Assembly (NCBI GenBank): GCA_001804285.1
Contig: MHFR01000064.1
Span: 1 to 38,942, forward strand
From: Candidatus Danuiimicrobium aquiferis
GTDB lineage: Bacteria; Omnitrophota; Omnitrophia; Omnitrophales; Danuiimicrobiaceae
Reading direction: 5' to 3'
Length of the DNA: 38,942 bases
This document shows positions 16,298 to 23,826 of this stretch, in pieces. Within the stretch, counting starts at the first letter, position 1. Each line of letters opens with the position of its first letter. Below the pieces are notes generated by a model, which worked only from the letters and a program-made list of their open reading frames with translations, made no database searches and had not been told where the DNA came from. The position numbers and the translations under genes are program-made.

Positions 16298-16438
16298 TCA
16301 CTGGCCTGATGGTTGTCTTTTTTGTTGTCCTATGTGTCGTGATAAGGTATTTTTCAATCGCCACAAGTCTTTCTCGAAATTATTTATCTTTTTCAAAAGC
16401 TCTTTCAGCTCCCTTACGGTTTTCTTATCGCTCGCCAT
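16298..16438 (-). CDS. 46-aa coiled-coil microprotein
   Basis: The ATG at 16438 has an excellent AAGGAG ribosome-binding site 4 nt upstream, which is the main reason to accept the gene. The product is highly charged with a Leu/Ile heptad pattern (VRELKELLKKINNFEKDLWRL) and a basic Gln-rich tail, so it is probably a short coiled coil. It sits between the IS-split gene (44 bp upstream) and the 204-aa gene (40 bp downstream) on the same strand. It may be an adaptor or antitoxin-like partner; nothing in the sequence decides this. Confidence 0.6.
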   Translation of the reverse strand: MASDKKTVRELKELLKKINNFEKDLWRLKNTLSRHIGQQKRQPSGQ

Positions 16439-16868
16439 ATTTTCTCCTTGATAGAGGTTTTTTCCAGATTTCACTTCGCACATTAATTTATTAACAATCG
16501 CCATCGAGTTTTAAGGTCGCTGCTGGCGGACAAGCTGCTGTATTTTTGCCAAGGTTCCGGAAGTGAATCTTTATAAACCTTGTTCTCCTTTTGCATAAAC
16601 GGATACAAAACCGGAACGGGATAAATGCCACCTTTCAGCTTTTTGCCGTCAGCAGCGGTGCGGACAATCGGAGCGATCTGCTGGACAGCCGGCAGAAGGT
16701 GTCGCGGATGCGCCGGAACTCGAAACAGTATCCACCGATTCAGTAATCTACATCTGTCGAGAGCTGCAGACAAGGAAAGAAAATATCCCCGAGGATTCAC
16801 GAGTACAAATACCTGCGAAAACCCCATAGATTCAACCCTGTGAACCCCTTTTGCCAGCGATTCAGTCA

Positions 16869-16873
16869 GTATT
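16869..16873. repeat. left target-site duplication of IS21 (gtatt)
   Basis: The five bases gtatt flank the left end of the element and match 19420-19424 on the right. A 5-bp duplication is within the 4-8 bp known for IS21-family insertion. Confidence 0.85.
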
Positions 16874-16879
16874 TGATCG

Positions 16880-16920
16880 GCGACAATTATAATTCCCTGC
16901 CAGCGACAATTATTTTTCCC
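16880..16920 (+). repeat. paired transposase-binding repeats, left end of IS21
   Basis: gcgacaattataattccc (16880-16897) and gcgacaattatttttccc (16903-16920) are direct repeats starting 23 nt apart. The right end carries the complementary pair. Confidence 0.8.
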
Positions 16921-16974
16921 GTTTTTTCTTAACTCCCTGGACTGTTATAGTTCTGCCTTAAATTAGGAGGCAGA

Positions 16975-18459
16975 ATGGTAACAGATCAGCAATACAGGAG
17001 GCTAATGAGATTAGCCATGACAGAAAAAACGATGAAAATAGCAGCATCGAAAGCAGGAATGGATGAAAAGACGGCAAGAAAGTATTTGGTGGGCGGAAAA
17101 TCGCCAAGCCAGATAGCGCAAGCGCATGAGTGGCGGACGCGGAAAGATCCGTTGGAAGGAATCTGGCCGGAGGCCCGGGAATATCTTTTGGAGAATCCGG
17201 GGCTTGAGGGAAAGTATCTTTTTAAAGCCTTGCAGCGGAAATACCCTGGTGCGTTAGCCGACTCGGTTCTTAGAACGTTTCATCGGAGGATTCGCAATTG
17301 GCGAGCGCTGGAAGGTCCTGCGAAAGAAGTGTTTTTTCCGCAAGAGCATTATCCCGGGAAATTATCGGCATCTGATTTTACGTCAATGAAGGCCTTGGGC
17401 ATTACAATTGCGGGGCAATATTTTAATCATTTGATTTATCATTTTGTTCTGACGTATTCAAATTGGGAAACAGGGTTTGTTGCGTTCTCGGAAAGTTTTG
17501 AATCCTTTAGCGGGGGCTTTCAGAGCGCGTTATGGCAATTGGGCGGAGTAACGGTTGAACACAGAACGGATTGTTTGAGCGCCTGTGTCCGCCCGATTGG
17601 AAGCGAGGATGAGTTTACGGAACGCTATCAGGCGCTTTTAAATTATTACGGACTGAAGGCCCAGAAGATCAATCCCGGTGAAGCGCATGAGAACGGTGAT
17701 TGTGAGCAATCTCATCATCGATTCAAAAGAACCGTTAATCAAGCACTCCTTTTACGTGGTTCCAGAGATTTCAAAACGCGAAAGGATTATGAAAACTTTC
17801 TGACAAATCTTTTTGCGGAACTGAATTCAGGGCGCCGGGATCGTTTGGCCGAGGAAATGAAAGTGCTAAAACGGCTTCCTGAAAGACATCTGGATGCGCC
17901 TCAAAAAGATCGGGTAAAAGTCACGCGCTTCAGCACGATTCATGTTGGCCACAATATCTATTCTGTTCCCAGTCGGTTAATTGGAGAACTTGTCCAAGTC
18001 CGGCTATATGTGGAACACCTTGAGTTGTGGTATGGCCAGAAAAAAATAGAGGAGCTGCCGAGAATCCGTGGGCGCGGCGGACACCGGATTGAATACCGGC
18101 ATGTGATTGACTGGCTTGTGAGGAAACCGGGCGCGTTTGAGAGCTATCGCTACATGAGCGATATGTTTCCCACAAGTTATTTTCGAATGGCTTATGACGC
18201 GCTCAAAGAACGGCTCTCCAATCTTCGGGCCAGCCATGAATATCTGAAAATACTTGATTTAGCGGCAAAGACCTCTGAATCAAAAGTAAACGATGCCTTA
18301 AAATTTGCTGTCGAAAATTCAAAACCCATTTATTTAGAATCTATCGAGAAGCTTTTAGAAACCAATAGCGCTGTTACGTGGCAAGCTGTCGCAGTGAAGG
18401 CTGTTGATTTAAATGATTATGACAAACTTCTCGTCCAAAACTCAGAGGGCGCATCATGA
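16975..18459 (+). CDS. istA: IS21 transposase IstA
   Basis: This 494-aa DDE transposase catalyses cut-and-paste or replicative movement of the element together with IstB. An N-terminal helix-turn-helix (TMKIAASKAGMDEKTARKYL) binds the end repeats. The DDE triad is visible as SASDFTSM, HRTDCLSA and GEAHENGDCEQSHH. The C-terminal beta-rich region includes GHNIYSVPSRLIGE, typical of the family. An AGGAGG-like site precedes the ATG. The stop overlaps the istB start by 4 bp (ATGA), the usual coupled arrangement. Length is normal. Confidence 0.95.
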   Translation: MVTDQQYRRLMRLAMTEKTMKIAASKAGMDEKTARKYLVGGKSPSQIAQAHEWRTRKDPLEGIWPEAREYLLENPGLEGKYLFKALQRKYPGALADSVLRTFHRRIRNWRALEGPAKEVFFPQEHYPGKLSASDFTSMKALGITIAGQYFNHLIYHFVLTYSNWETGFVAFSESFESFSGGFQSALWQLGGVTVEHRTDCLSACVRPIGSEDEFTERYQALLNYYGLKAQKINPGEAHENGDCEQSHHRFKRTVNQALLLRGSRDFKTRKDYENFLTNLFAELNSGRRDRLAEEMKVLKRLPERHLDAPQKDRVKVTRFSTIHVGHNIYSVPSRLIGELVQVRLYVEHLELWYGQKKIEELPRIRGRGGHRIEYRHVIDWLVRKPGAFESYRYMSDMFPTSYFRMAYDALKERLSNLRASHEYLKILDLAAKTSESKVNDALKFAVENSKPIYLESIEKLLETNSAVTWQAVAVKAVDLNDYDKLLVQNSEGAS

Positions 18460-19283
18460 AAACGCAGATCAATCAATCCAAAGCAATCGTGCAGCATTTG
18501 AAGGATTTTTGTCTTTCCGGAATCCGGGATTCCTTTGAAGAGCTTTCCAAAAAGGCGCACTCGGAGGATTTGAGTTACGAAGAATATTTATTGGAACTTC
18601 TGGATAGGGAGTCCGAGGTTCGCTTCAACAAACGAATCGAGCGCCGGCTCAAAGAATCGCGGCTTGCGCTTGAGAAAAACATGGACTCCTTTGATCTGAA
18701 ACTTATTCCTAGAAAGGCGCTTCAGCAAACGAAGAGTTTGCTGGAAGGAGACTTTTTGGATCGATCGGAAAATGTTTTAGCTTTTGGAAACCCGGGAAGC
18801 GGAAAGACGCACTTACTTTCCGCCATTTGTCAGGAGTTGATTCGTAAGGGCAGAAGAATTTATGCGATGCCGTGCAGTTTGCTGGTTCAGGATCTTCTTT
18901 TAGCGAAACAGAATCTGAAATTGGCAAGTTTCTTTAAGAAACTTCGCCATTTCGACGCGCTTTTAATTGACGACGTTGGTTATGTTCAACATGACCGAGC
19001 GGAGATAGAAGTGCTCTTTACTTTGCTTGCCGAGCGCTACGAGAAAGGAAGTATTATGATTACCAGCAACCTGCCATTCTCAAAATGGGACAGGATTTTT
19101 AAAGATCCCATGACCACAGCGGCTGCCATTGACCGGCTTGTCCATCACAGTATTATCTTGGAGCTCAACATCCCAAGCTACCGGATGAATCAAGCCAAGG
19201 CTAAAGGCCTAAAGGCTGGGCATGACAGCGAAAAAAATGCTCATGCCGCAAACTATCAAAATGAGGCATTAGCGGCAAAATGA
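18456..19283 (+). CDS. istB: IS21 helper ATPase IstB
   Basis: This 275-aa AAA+ ATPase, related to DnaC, selects targets and activates IstA. Walker A is GNPGSGKTH, Walker B is ALLIDDVGYV, and sensor 1 is ITSNLPFSKW; the C-terminal AAAIDRLVHHS segment is typical of the family. The gene is intact and full length. It starts inside the istA stop. Confidence 0.95.
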   Translation: MKTQINQSKAIVQHLKDFCLSGIRDSFEELSKKAHSEDLSYEEYLLELLDRESEVRFNKRIERRLKESRLALEKNMDSFDLKLIPRKALQQTKSLLEGDFLDRSENVLAFGNPGSGKTHLLSAICQELIRKGRRIYAMPCSLLVQDLLLAKQNLKLASFFKKLRHFDALLIDDVGYVQHDRAEIEVLFTLLAERYEKGSIMITSNLPFSKWDRIFKDPMTTAAAIDRLVHHSIILELNIPSYRMNQAKAKGLKAGHDSEKNAHAANYQNEALAAK

Positions 19284-19372
19284 ACGTTATCAACATATCA
19301 ACACAATTAACAAAGAAAGAAAAAAGAACCAAAAAAGAAAGAAACTACTACGACTATTCTTTAATTAACAGC

Positions 19373-19412
19373 GGGAATTATAATTGTCGCTGCAGAGAAA
19401 TAATAATTGTCC
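19373..19412 (-). repeat. paired transposase-binding repeats, right end of IS21
   Basis: gggaattataattgtcgc (19373-19390) is the exact complement of the outer left repeat, and gagaaataataattgtcc (19395-19412) is a diverged second copy about 22 nt further out. Confidence 0.8.
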
Positions 19413-19419
19413 TTGAACA

Positions 19420-19424
19420 GTATT
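19420..19424. repeat. right target-site duplication of IS21 (gtatt)
   Basis: Identical to 16869-16873 and directly adjacent to the right end of the element, within codons of the disrupted gene. Confidence 0.85.
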
Positions 19425-19785
19425 TCCAAATATTCACAACGCCCTGTAACAGTCGGCCGAAACCATCTCCAAGAAGGCGCTCCCCAGTCTTCACCGGTAG
19501 AATTTCTAACACGATCCATTTCTGTCTCAAAAACAATGGCACCTTTGGAACCTCTGGGTTCGGTTTCCAGTGTACTGCTGTCTACCGCTGCGAATGCAAT
19601 TTCTCCTTTGTTTCTTAAATCACGAAAGGCCAAATCAGCTTCTCTCCAGAGACCATTCCATACCTTTCCTTTACTGGAATCCGAATTAAAATAATCGCCA
19701 TTGCACGCTCCGGCATTGCAGGGTAAAAGCAACAATGTTTTTGCTTTCCCTATACTTTTAAGTTGCATCCAGAACTTCATTTTTC

Positions 19786-20988
19786 TCACTCCTCATTCTC
19801 CTCGTCTTCTGGAAAGAAATCTCTAAAATCTGCACACCTCTGTGCTTCCAAAAACATCTGACGAGCTTCGATGTCTCGCCTGAGCGCTAAAAGAACATAC
19901 CCTTCATAACAGCAAAGGCAGGCATAATCCGGATCATGCAGAAGCGCCTCGTATACTGCATCAAGGAGCCCCGACAAACACTCCTGAGCTTTTCCAAACA
20001 GATACGCAAATTCGTTTTCTTCTACAATAAATCGGCAGGTGCGTTGCATGATAAACTCGGCAGCTTTTTCGCAATACTGCAATGCTTGTTTCATTTTTCT
20101 CATGCGCCTGTATGCGAGTGATAAATCCAAATAAGCAGAATAATCTTTGTCGATTTGTATAGAATTCCTGAACGCAGCGGCCGCTTTGTCATATTTTCCG
20201 TCTTTCATACACTCCCACCCGAATTCGGTATAGAGCGATACATAGGAACCTTCTTGCACTTCTTTAGATGCTTGATCAACGAGCTCTGCGCTCGAGAAGT
20301 GGAGAGATTTCTCTACACTTTTTAGCTCTAACTCTTCTATCGCAATTTGTCTCAATTTTTTTAAGTAGTTTTGAGGCATGATGCTCGCCATTTTACCGAG
20401 AGCGTGGAGAGCGATTTTTTTGTTGTGCCATGAATCAATGTGCTTGGGATCAATTTCCAATATCCGGTCACAACATGCGATTGCTTCTTCGTATCTCCCA
20501 AGCTCATGCAAAGTTCTGCCTTTATTGTTCCAAGCGGGAATATATTTTGGTTCTATTTCGATCGCTTTTTTAAAACATGTGAGCGCATTATCGTATTCAC
20601 TGCTAAAAAATAATGCGGCCCCTTTGCTATTCCAGGCATCAGCATACTTGGGGTTTATAGCAATAGCCTGGTCGTAGCAAACAATCGCTTCTGAATATTT
20701 CCGAAAACTTTCTAAAACATCGCCTTTGGCGTACCAGCTAACAGCATTCTTTCCGCCCTCTATTGCTATGACCCGGTCGTAACAGACAAGAGCTTCTTTG
20801 GGTTTTCCAAAATCGCGGAGAGCATTCCCTTTGTTGAACCATGCCTTGGCGTATTGGGGCTGAAGTTCGATTGCCCGGTTATAACATATGATAGCTTCCT
20901 GGTATTTTTCTAACGCTTTTAAAGATTTTCCATCGGCGTTCCATTTTTGAGCGCTTTTTTCCGAAAACCTCAGTGAAGTTGTGTCCAT
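19786..20988 (-). CDS. cytoplasmic TPR-repeat protein, first gene of the accessory operon
   Basis: This 400-aa protein lacks a signal peptide. Residues about 10-190 hold five to six canonical TPR units (for example AWNSKGAALFFSSEYDNALT and AWNNKGRTLHELGRYEEAIA). A divergent second TPR block occupies about 250-385, after a helical linker. The C-terminus is very acidic (PEDEENEE). TPR proteins bind partner proteins, so a scaffolding or sensing role is likely. The ATG has an AAAGGGGGG ribosome-binding site. It is followed 5 bp later by the IS-split gene. A terminator-like hairpin lies about 20 bp upstream of its start, which suggests control by attenuation. Confidence 0.88.
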   Translation of the reverse strand: MDTTSLRFSEKSAQKWNADGKSLKALEKYQEAIICYNRAIELQPQYAKAWFNKGNALRDFGKPKEALVCYDRVIAIEGGKNAVSWYAKGDVLESFRKYSEAIVCYDQAIAINPKYADAWNSKGAALFFSSEYDNALTCFKKAIEIEPKYIPAWNNKGRTLHELGRYEEAIACCDRILEIDPKHIDSWHNKKIALHALGKMASIMPQNYLKKLRQIAIEELELKSVEKSLHFSSAELVDQASKEVQEGSYVSLYTEFGWECMKDGKYDKAAAAFRNSIQIDKDYSAYLDLSLAYRRMRKMKQALQYCEKAAEFIMQRTCRFIVEENEFAYLFGKAQECLSGLLDAVYEALLHDPDYACLCCYEGYVLLALRRDIEARQMFLEAQRCADFRDFFPEDEENEE

Positions 20989-21007
20989 AATTCCCCCCTT
21001 TAAACAA

Positions 21008-21045
21008 AAAACCTCCGCCGGGCATTTTTGCCCAACGAAGGTTTT
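21008..21045 (-). terminator. strong hairpin with T-tract just upstream of the TPR operon
   Basis: The arms (21008-21024, 21029-21045) pair over 17 positions with a 4-nt loop. Three positions are G-U pairs only in the minus-strand RNA; on the plus strand they would be C-A mismatches, so the structure belongs to the minus transcript. The 3' arm runs into TTTTTTGTTT. It ends about 20 nt before the TPR start codon and next to its ribosome-binding site, so it is either an intrinsic terminator for upstream transcription or an attenuator in the operon leader. Confidence 0.7.
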
Positions 21046-21240
21046 GCTTTTTTAAAGTCCAGGAATTATCCTTCAAACTCTGGACTCTGCTAAATTGTTG
21101 AAGTAGAATACATCTCAGAGTTATTCAAATCAAGAAAAATCAAATAAAAACGCTGATGCCAGATTGGCCGGCTATTATTGCTGTTCAATTATCCGTTACA
21201 AAAAATGGAACAGGTACGCATGAGAGTGTTAAATAGCTGC

Positions 21241-21279
21241 CCTTGAGCTACTGTTGACATTTTCATCAGAAGCTCAAGG
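21241..21279. repeat. 9-bp stem in the leader between tRNA-Gln and TPR operon
   Basis: ccttgagct (21241-21249) and agctcaagg (21271-21279) form a perfect stem with a 21-nt loop. It lies in the 260-bp gene-free stretch 21061-21323, in which I see no reading frame. It could be part of a structured leader preceding the hairpin at 21008-21045. Confidence 0.4.
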
Positions 21280-21323
21280 ACTGGTTTTGACTCCCTCATA
21301 AAATTATCTATAGAAAGTCAAAC

Positions 21324-21394
21324 CTGGGGGACTAGGATTCGAACCTAGACAAACAGGTCCAGAGCCTGTTGTGCTACCATTACACCATCCCCCA
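21324..21394 (-). tRNA. tRNA-Gln (anticodon CUG)
   Basis: A 71-nt cloverleaf on the minus strand: acceptor TGGGGGA/TCCCCCA with discriminator G73, D-arm containing TAATGGTAG, anticodon stem-loop ACAGG-CTCTGGA-CCTGT (anticodon CTG), and T-arm CTAGG-TTCGAAT-CCTAG. The CCA end is not encoded. U1-A72 with G73 fits glutamine identity. Confidence 0.95.
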
Positions 21395-21457
21395 ATGTCA
21401 AAAGCTGACAAAATAACATTGCGGCCACTTAATATCATGTACTTAAAAAATGTTGTC

Positions 21458-21542
21458 CGCAGTCCCGCATGCATTCTATGCGGGACATCCCGCCACGTAT
21501 CATTTCTTTATTTGAAGTCGGGACTGCGCCAAAAAACGGCGC
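21458..21542. repeat. cluster of competing hairpins between tRNA-Gln and the signalling genes
   Basis: gtcccgcat (21462-21470) pairs with atgcgggac (21478-21486). The overlapping cgcagtcccg (21458-21467) pairs instead with cgggactgcg (21519-21528). A third stem gcgcc/ggcgc occupies 21526-21542. The first two are mutually exclusive. Located after the last signalling gene, they may act as its terminator region or be a repeat. No gene is visible in 21395-21649. Confidence 0.5.
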
Positions 21543-21544
21543 TG

Positions 21545-21557
21545 CCATCCCCCAATG
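21545..21557 (-). repeat. 13-bp duplicate of the tRNA-Gln 5' end
   Basis: ccatcccccaatg occurs here and at 21385-21397, where it is the first 10 nt of tRNA-Gln plus 3 upstream bases. No further tRNA sequence follows, so this is a fragment left by duplication or recombination at the tRNA gene. Confidence 0.6.
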
Positions 21558-21649
21558 AGGAGCCAGCAAATTAATAAGTGGATATGATACACAAATTTAC
21601 AATAATGACAATAAAATCTGCGTTAGGAGACTGCTTTTCGGACGTCAAA

Positions 21650-22018
21650 TTATGGAAGAGTCAATTCAGCAACTTTTGCCAGCAGTTCATCGGGATTGTA
21701 AGGTTTGGAAATATACGCATCTGCGCCGGACTCTGCACCCCAAAACCGGTCACTATCTGATGCTTTTGCCGTTAAAAGAATCACGGGAATTTTCTTGAGC
21801 TCGGGATCTTCCTTCAATGTGCGGCACACCTCGAAACCATTCGGCGGCGGCATCATGACATCCAAAATCACCAAATCCGGTTTTTCGGACTTCACTTTCT
21901 CCAGCGCTTGCGTCCCATTTTCACCCGTCACCACATCATATCCGTTTTTCTTGAGCCGGGTTTGAATCATGAGAAGAATTTGTTTCTCATCGTCCACAAC
22001 CAGAATTTTCTTATTCAT
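21650..22018 (-). CDS. single-domain response regulator (CheY-like)
   Basis: This 122-aa protein is a receiver domain only. The acidic pocket is D9-D10, the phosphoacceptor D53 (LVILDVMMP), with conserved T83 (LLTA) and K105 (SKP). No output domain is attached, so it would act by phosphotransfer or protein binding. It is the last gene of the minus-strand signalling cluster, 21 bp after the REC-GGDEF-EAL gene, and is probably phosphorylated by one of the kinases in that cluster. Confidence 0.93.
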   Translation of the reverse strand: MNKKILVVDDEKQILLMIQTRLKKNGYDVVTGENGTQALEKVKSEKPDLVILDVMMPPPNGFEVCRTLKEDPELKKIPVILLTAKASDSDRFWGAESGADAYISKPYNPDELLAKVAELTLP

Positions 22019-22039
22019 CCATGGCCCCTCTTTTATAAT

Positions 22040-23740
22040 TTATAAGCTATCCCAATTCGTGTGCTCATTGACTAAAAATGGCTTCCCCCAAAGAAACCCC
22101 TGCCCGTATGTGACTTTAAACGTTTTTAATATTTCGTAATCTTCCCGCCGCTCAATCCCTTCCGCAATCACCTCAGCCCCGAGCCCGCTGGCAACATTCA
22201 TGATTCGTTTAAACGATCTGACCTTCGCATCGTCATGAGAAATTCCATCGATAAACCGGCGATCGATTTTAATAAAATTAGGCTCAAGTAAAATCAAACT
22301 TTCAAAGGAACTTCGTCCGAACCCTACAGTATCAACCGCAATTAAAAGTCCTTCGTTTTTCAAAGCTTTAATCGGTGCCACTAAGTAAGACGGCTCTCCG
22401 ATAATCTGCTGTTCACTAATCTCAATACAATAACTGAATTTCGGAATCGCAACGGGTAAAATATCGAGCAGCCGTTCAACACGCGTATTCGCAAGTGTCG
22501 ACGGAAACAAATTGATATGGCGCAATATTTCTTTAGGGACACTTTGGGAAGCTTTCACGCAATTGCTGTAACAAAAATAATCAACAATGTTCAATATATT
22601 ATTCGCCGAACAAAACTCAAAAAAATCATCCGGCATTTCAAAACCTTCCACATCCGAACGGCTTAAGAACTCGTAGCCGTTCACCTGATGCGAACCGAGT
22701 TCCCAGATAGGCTGCGCCACGACGTGCAGCTGATCTCCGCCGCGGAAAGTATTGACAATACTTAAATATTTATTCCCCAGATGGTTTTCTTTCTCTTCCT
22801 CAATATTTGGAATTGTTGAAACACGGTTTTTTCCGAATTTTTTGCTTTTGCGAAGTGCCTCCTCCACTTTTTCAAGAAGACCGTCCAAAGACATTGGAAC
22901 ATTGCTTGTATCACTGAGGCCAAAGCTGGAGGTAATCTGAACTGAATTTCCGGACGGCAAAAAAACAGGCGCTTGTGAAATCCCCTCCCGCAACTTCTCC
23001 CCGACATGAGCTCCCTCCGCAAGGCGCGCATGAGGCAATAAGACGATAAATTCATCCCCTCCGATTCTCGCAATATAATCCGTCGTACGCAGATTTTCTT
23101 TCATTCGCCGTGCCACTTCCGTTAATACGAAATCTCCGGCTGAATGACCGAAGGTGTCGTTGACATTCTTAAAATCATCCAAATCGAGTAAAATGACGAG
23201 AAGATTCGACCCTTCCCGTTTCGACCATTGAATTTCACGCGAAAGCACCTGTTCAATGCCGCGCCGGTTTAACAGACCCGTAAGCGGATCTGTCACGGAG
23301 AGCTGCTTAAGCCGCTCATTCGCGATATCAATATCCTGCTTAATCCGGCTGCGTTCAATCGCATGTTTTAAAATACGCGATAACGTCTTTCCTTCCATTT
23401 CGCTTTTCACCAAATAATCCTCAACTCCGCCCCTCACGGCTTTCACCGCAATATCTTCATTATCCAACCCGCTTAAAATCACAACGGGAATTTTGGGTGA
23501 AATGTTTTTGACAGCTTCGACCGTTTCTTTCGGACTGCTATCCGGAAGTGTTAAATCAAGGAGAATCACATCCGGTTTAAATTTCCCGATCTCTTCCAAC
23601 CCTGTGTGAAGGCTTTGAGCAGAGCGCAGATCAATCGAAGGATTCACTTCTCTGCCAAGCCTATTTTGAAGCAATTTGGCATAGGCCGCATCATCTTCAA
23701 TCAACAACACTTTAATCCGTTCTTGATCAGATTGCAGCAT
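22040..23740 (-). CDS. REC-GGDEF-EAL protein: c-di-GMP synthase with altered EAL domain
   Basis: The protein is 566 aa. Residues 1-125 are a receiver with phosphoacceptor D62. The diguanylate cyclase domain has an intact GGDEF at 227-231 and an inhibitory I-site R218xxD221 exactly five residues before it, so it should make c-di-GMP with product feedback. The C-terminal ~230 residues are an EAL domain with changes in key places: EFL for EAL, INLFP for the NLS-type metal site, and DTVGFGRSS where active enzymes have DDFGTGYSS. EIS, FIKID and IAEGIE remain. Phosphodiesterase activity is therefore doubtful, and c-di-GMP binding or signalling is more likely. Phosphorylation by cluster kinases would control it. 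Confidence 0.92.
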   Translation of the reverse strand: MLQSDQERIKVLLIEDDAAYAKLLQNRLGREVNPSIDLRSAQSLHTGLEEIGKFKPDVILLDLTLPDSSPKETVEAVKNISPKIPVVILSGLDNEDIAVKAVRGGVEDYLVKSEMEGKTLSRILKHAIERSRIKQDIDIANERLKQLSVTDPLTGLLNRRGIEQVLSREIQWSKREGSNLLVILLDLDDFKNVNDTFGHSAGDFVLTEVARRMKENLRTTDYIARIGGDEFIVLLPHARLAEGAHVGEKLREGISQAPVFLPSGNSVQITSSFGLSDTSNVPMSLDGLLEKVEEALRKSKKFGKNRVSTIPNIEEEKENHLGNKYLSIVNTFRGGDQLHVVAQPIWELGSHQVNGYEFLSRSDVEGFEMPDDFFEFCSANNILNIVDYFCYSNCVKASQSVPKEILRHINLFPSTLANTRVERLLDILPVAIPKFSYCIEISEQQIIGEPSYLVAPIKALKNEGLLIAVDTVGFGRSSFESLILLEPNFIKIDRRFIDGISHDDAKVRSFKRIMNVASGLGAEVIAEGIERREDYEILKTFKVTYGQGFLWGKPFLVNEHTNWDSL

Positions 23741-23826
23741 GATTAAAACCCACCCGGTTCATTTTTAACAACCGAAACTCCTAATTTGTATTAGTTTAGT
23801 TTTGAAGTGATTAACAATTACTTTAT

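Larger units (their letters stand above)
16874..19419 (+). mobile_element. complete IS21-family insertion sequence (2546 bp)
   Basis: The element contains istA and istB and is bounded by related ends: left TGATCGGCGACAATTAT and right (complement) TGTTCAAGGACAATTAT. Each end holds two spaced copies of a gcgacaattat-type transposase-binding repeat, as IS21 elements do. Both genes appear intact, and the target duplication is still identical, so the insertion is probably recent. It sits inside an unknown gene of the minus-strand operon. Confidence 0.93.
16483..19780 (-). pseudogene. unknown 248-codon gene disrupted by IS21
   Basis: The 5' part runs from ATG 19780 (GAGGAG ribosome-binding site) to 19420 and the 3' part from 16868 to the stop at 16483. 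Removing 16869-19419 (one gtatt copy plus the element) joins them in one frame of exactly 747 nt, giving a 248-residue protein with no other lesion. The junction reads EYLEI, then LTESLAKG. I do not recognise the product. The N-terminus has a hydrophobic strand and PC motif (TLLLLPCNAGAC), the middle is polar with GEDWGAPSW, and the C-half has VFVLVNPRGYF and LPEPWQKY. The gene starts 5 bp after the TPR gene, in the same operon. Confidence 0.85.

Noticed and set aside
15794-16309. 171-codon plus-strand ORF
   Set aside because: Antisense to the 204-aa gene, which has a good ribosome-binding site and operon coupling.
16483-16827. Independent 114-aa gene on the minus strand
   Set aside because: It is the 3' part of the gene split by IS21; the internal ATG has no ribosome-binding site.
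19361-19419. C-terminal residues of a 142-codon ORF
   Set aside because: These codons belong to the right end of IS21, not to the original protein.
21324-21394. Island attachment site with duplicated tRNA 3' end
   Set aside because: I found no second copy of the tRNA 3' end near the Fic gene or elsewhere in the window; only the 5' end is partly duplicated.
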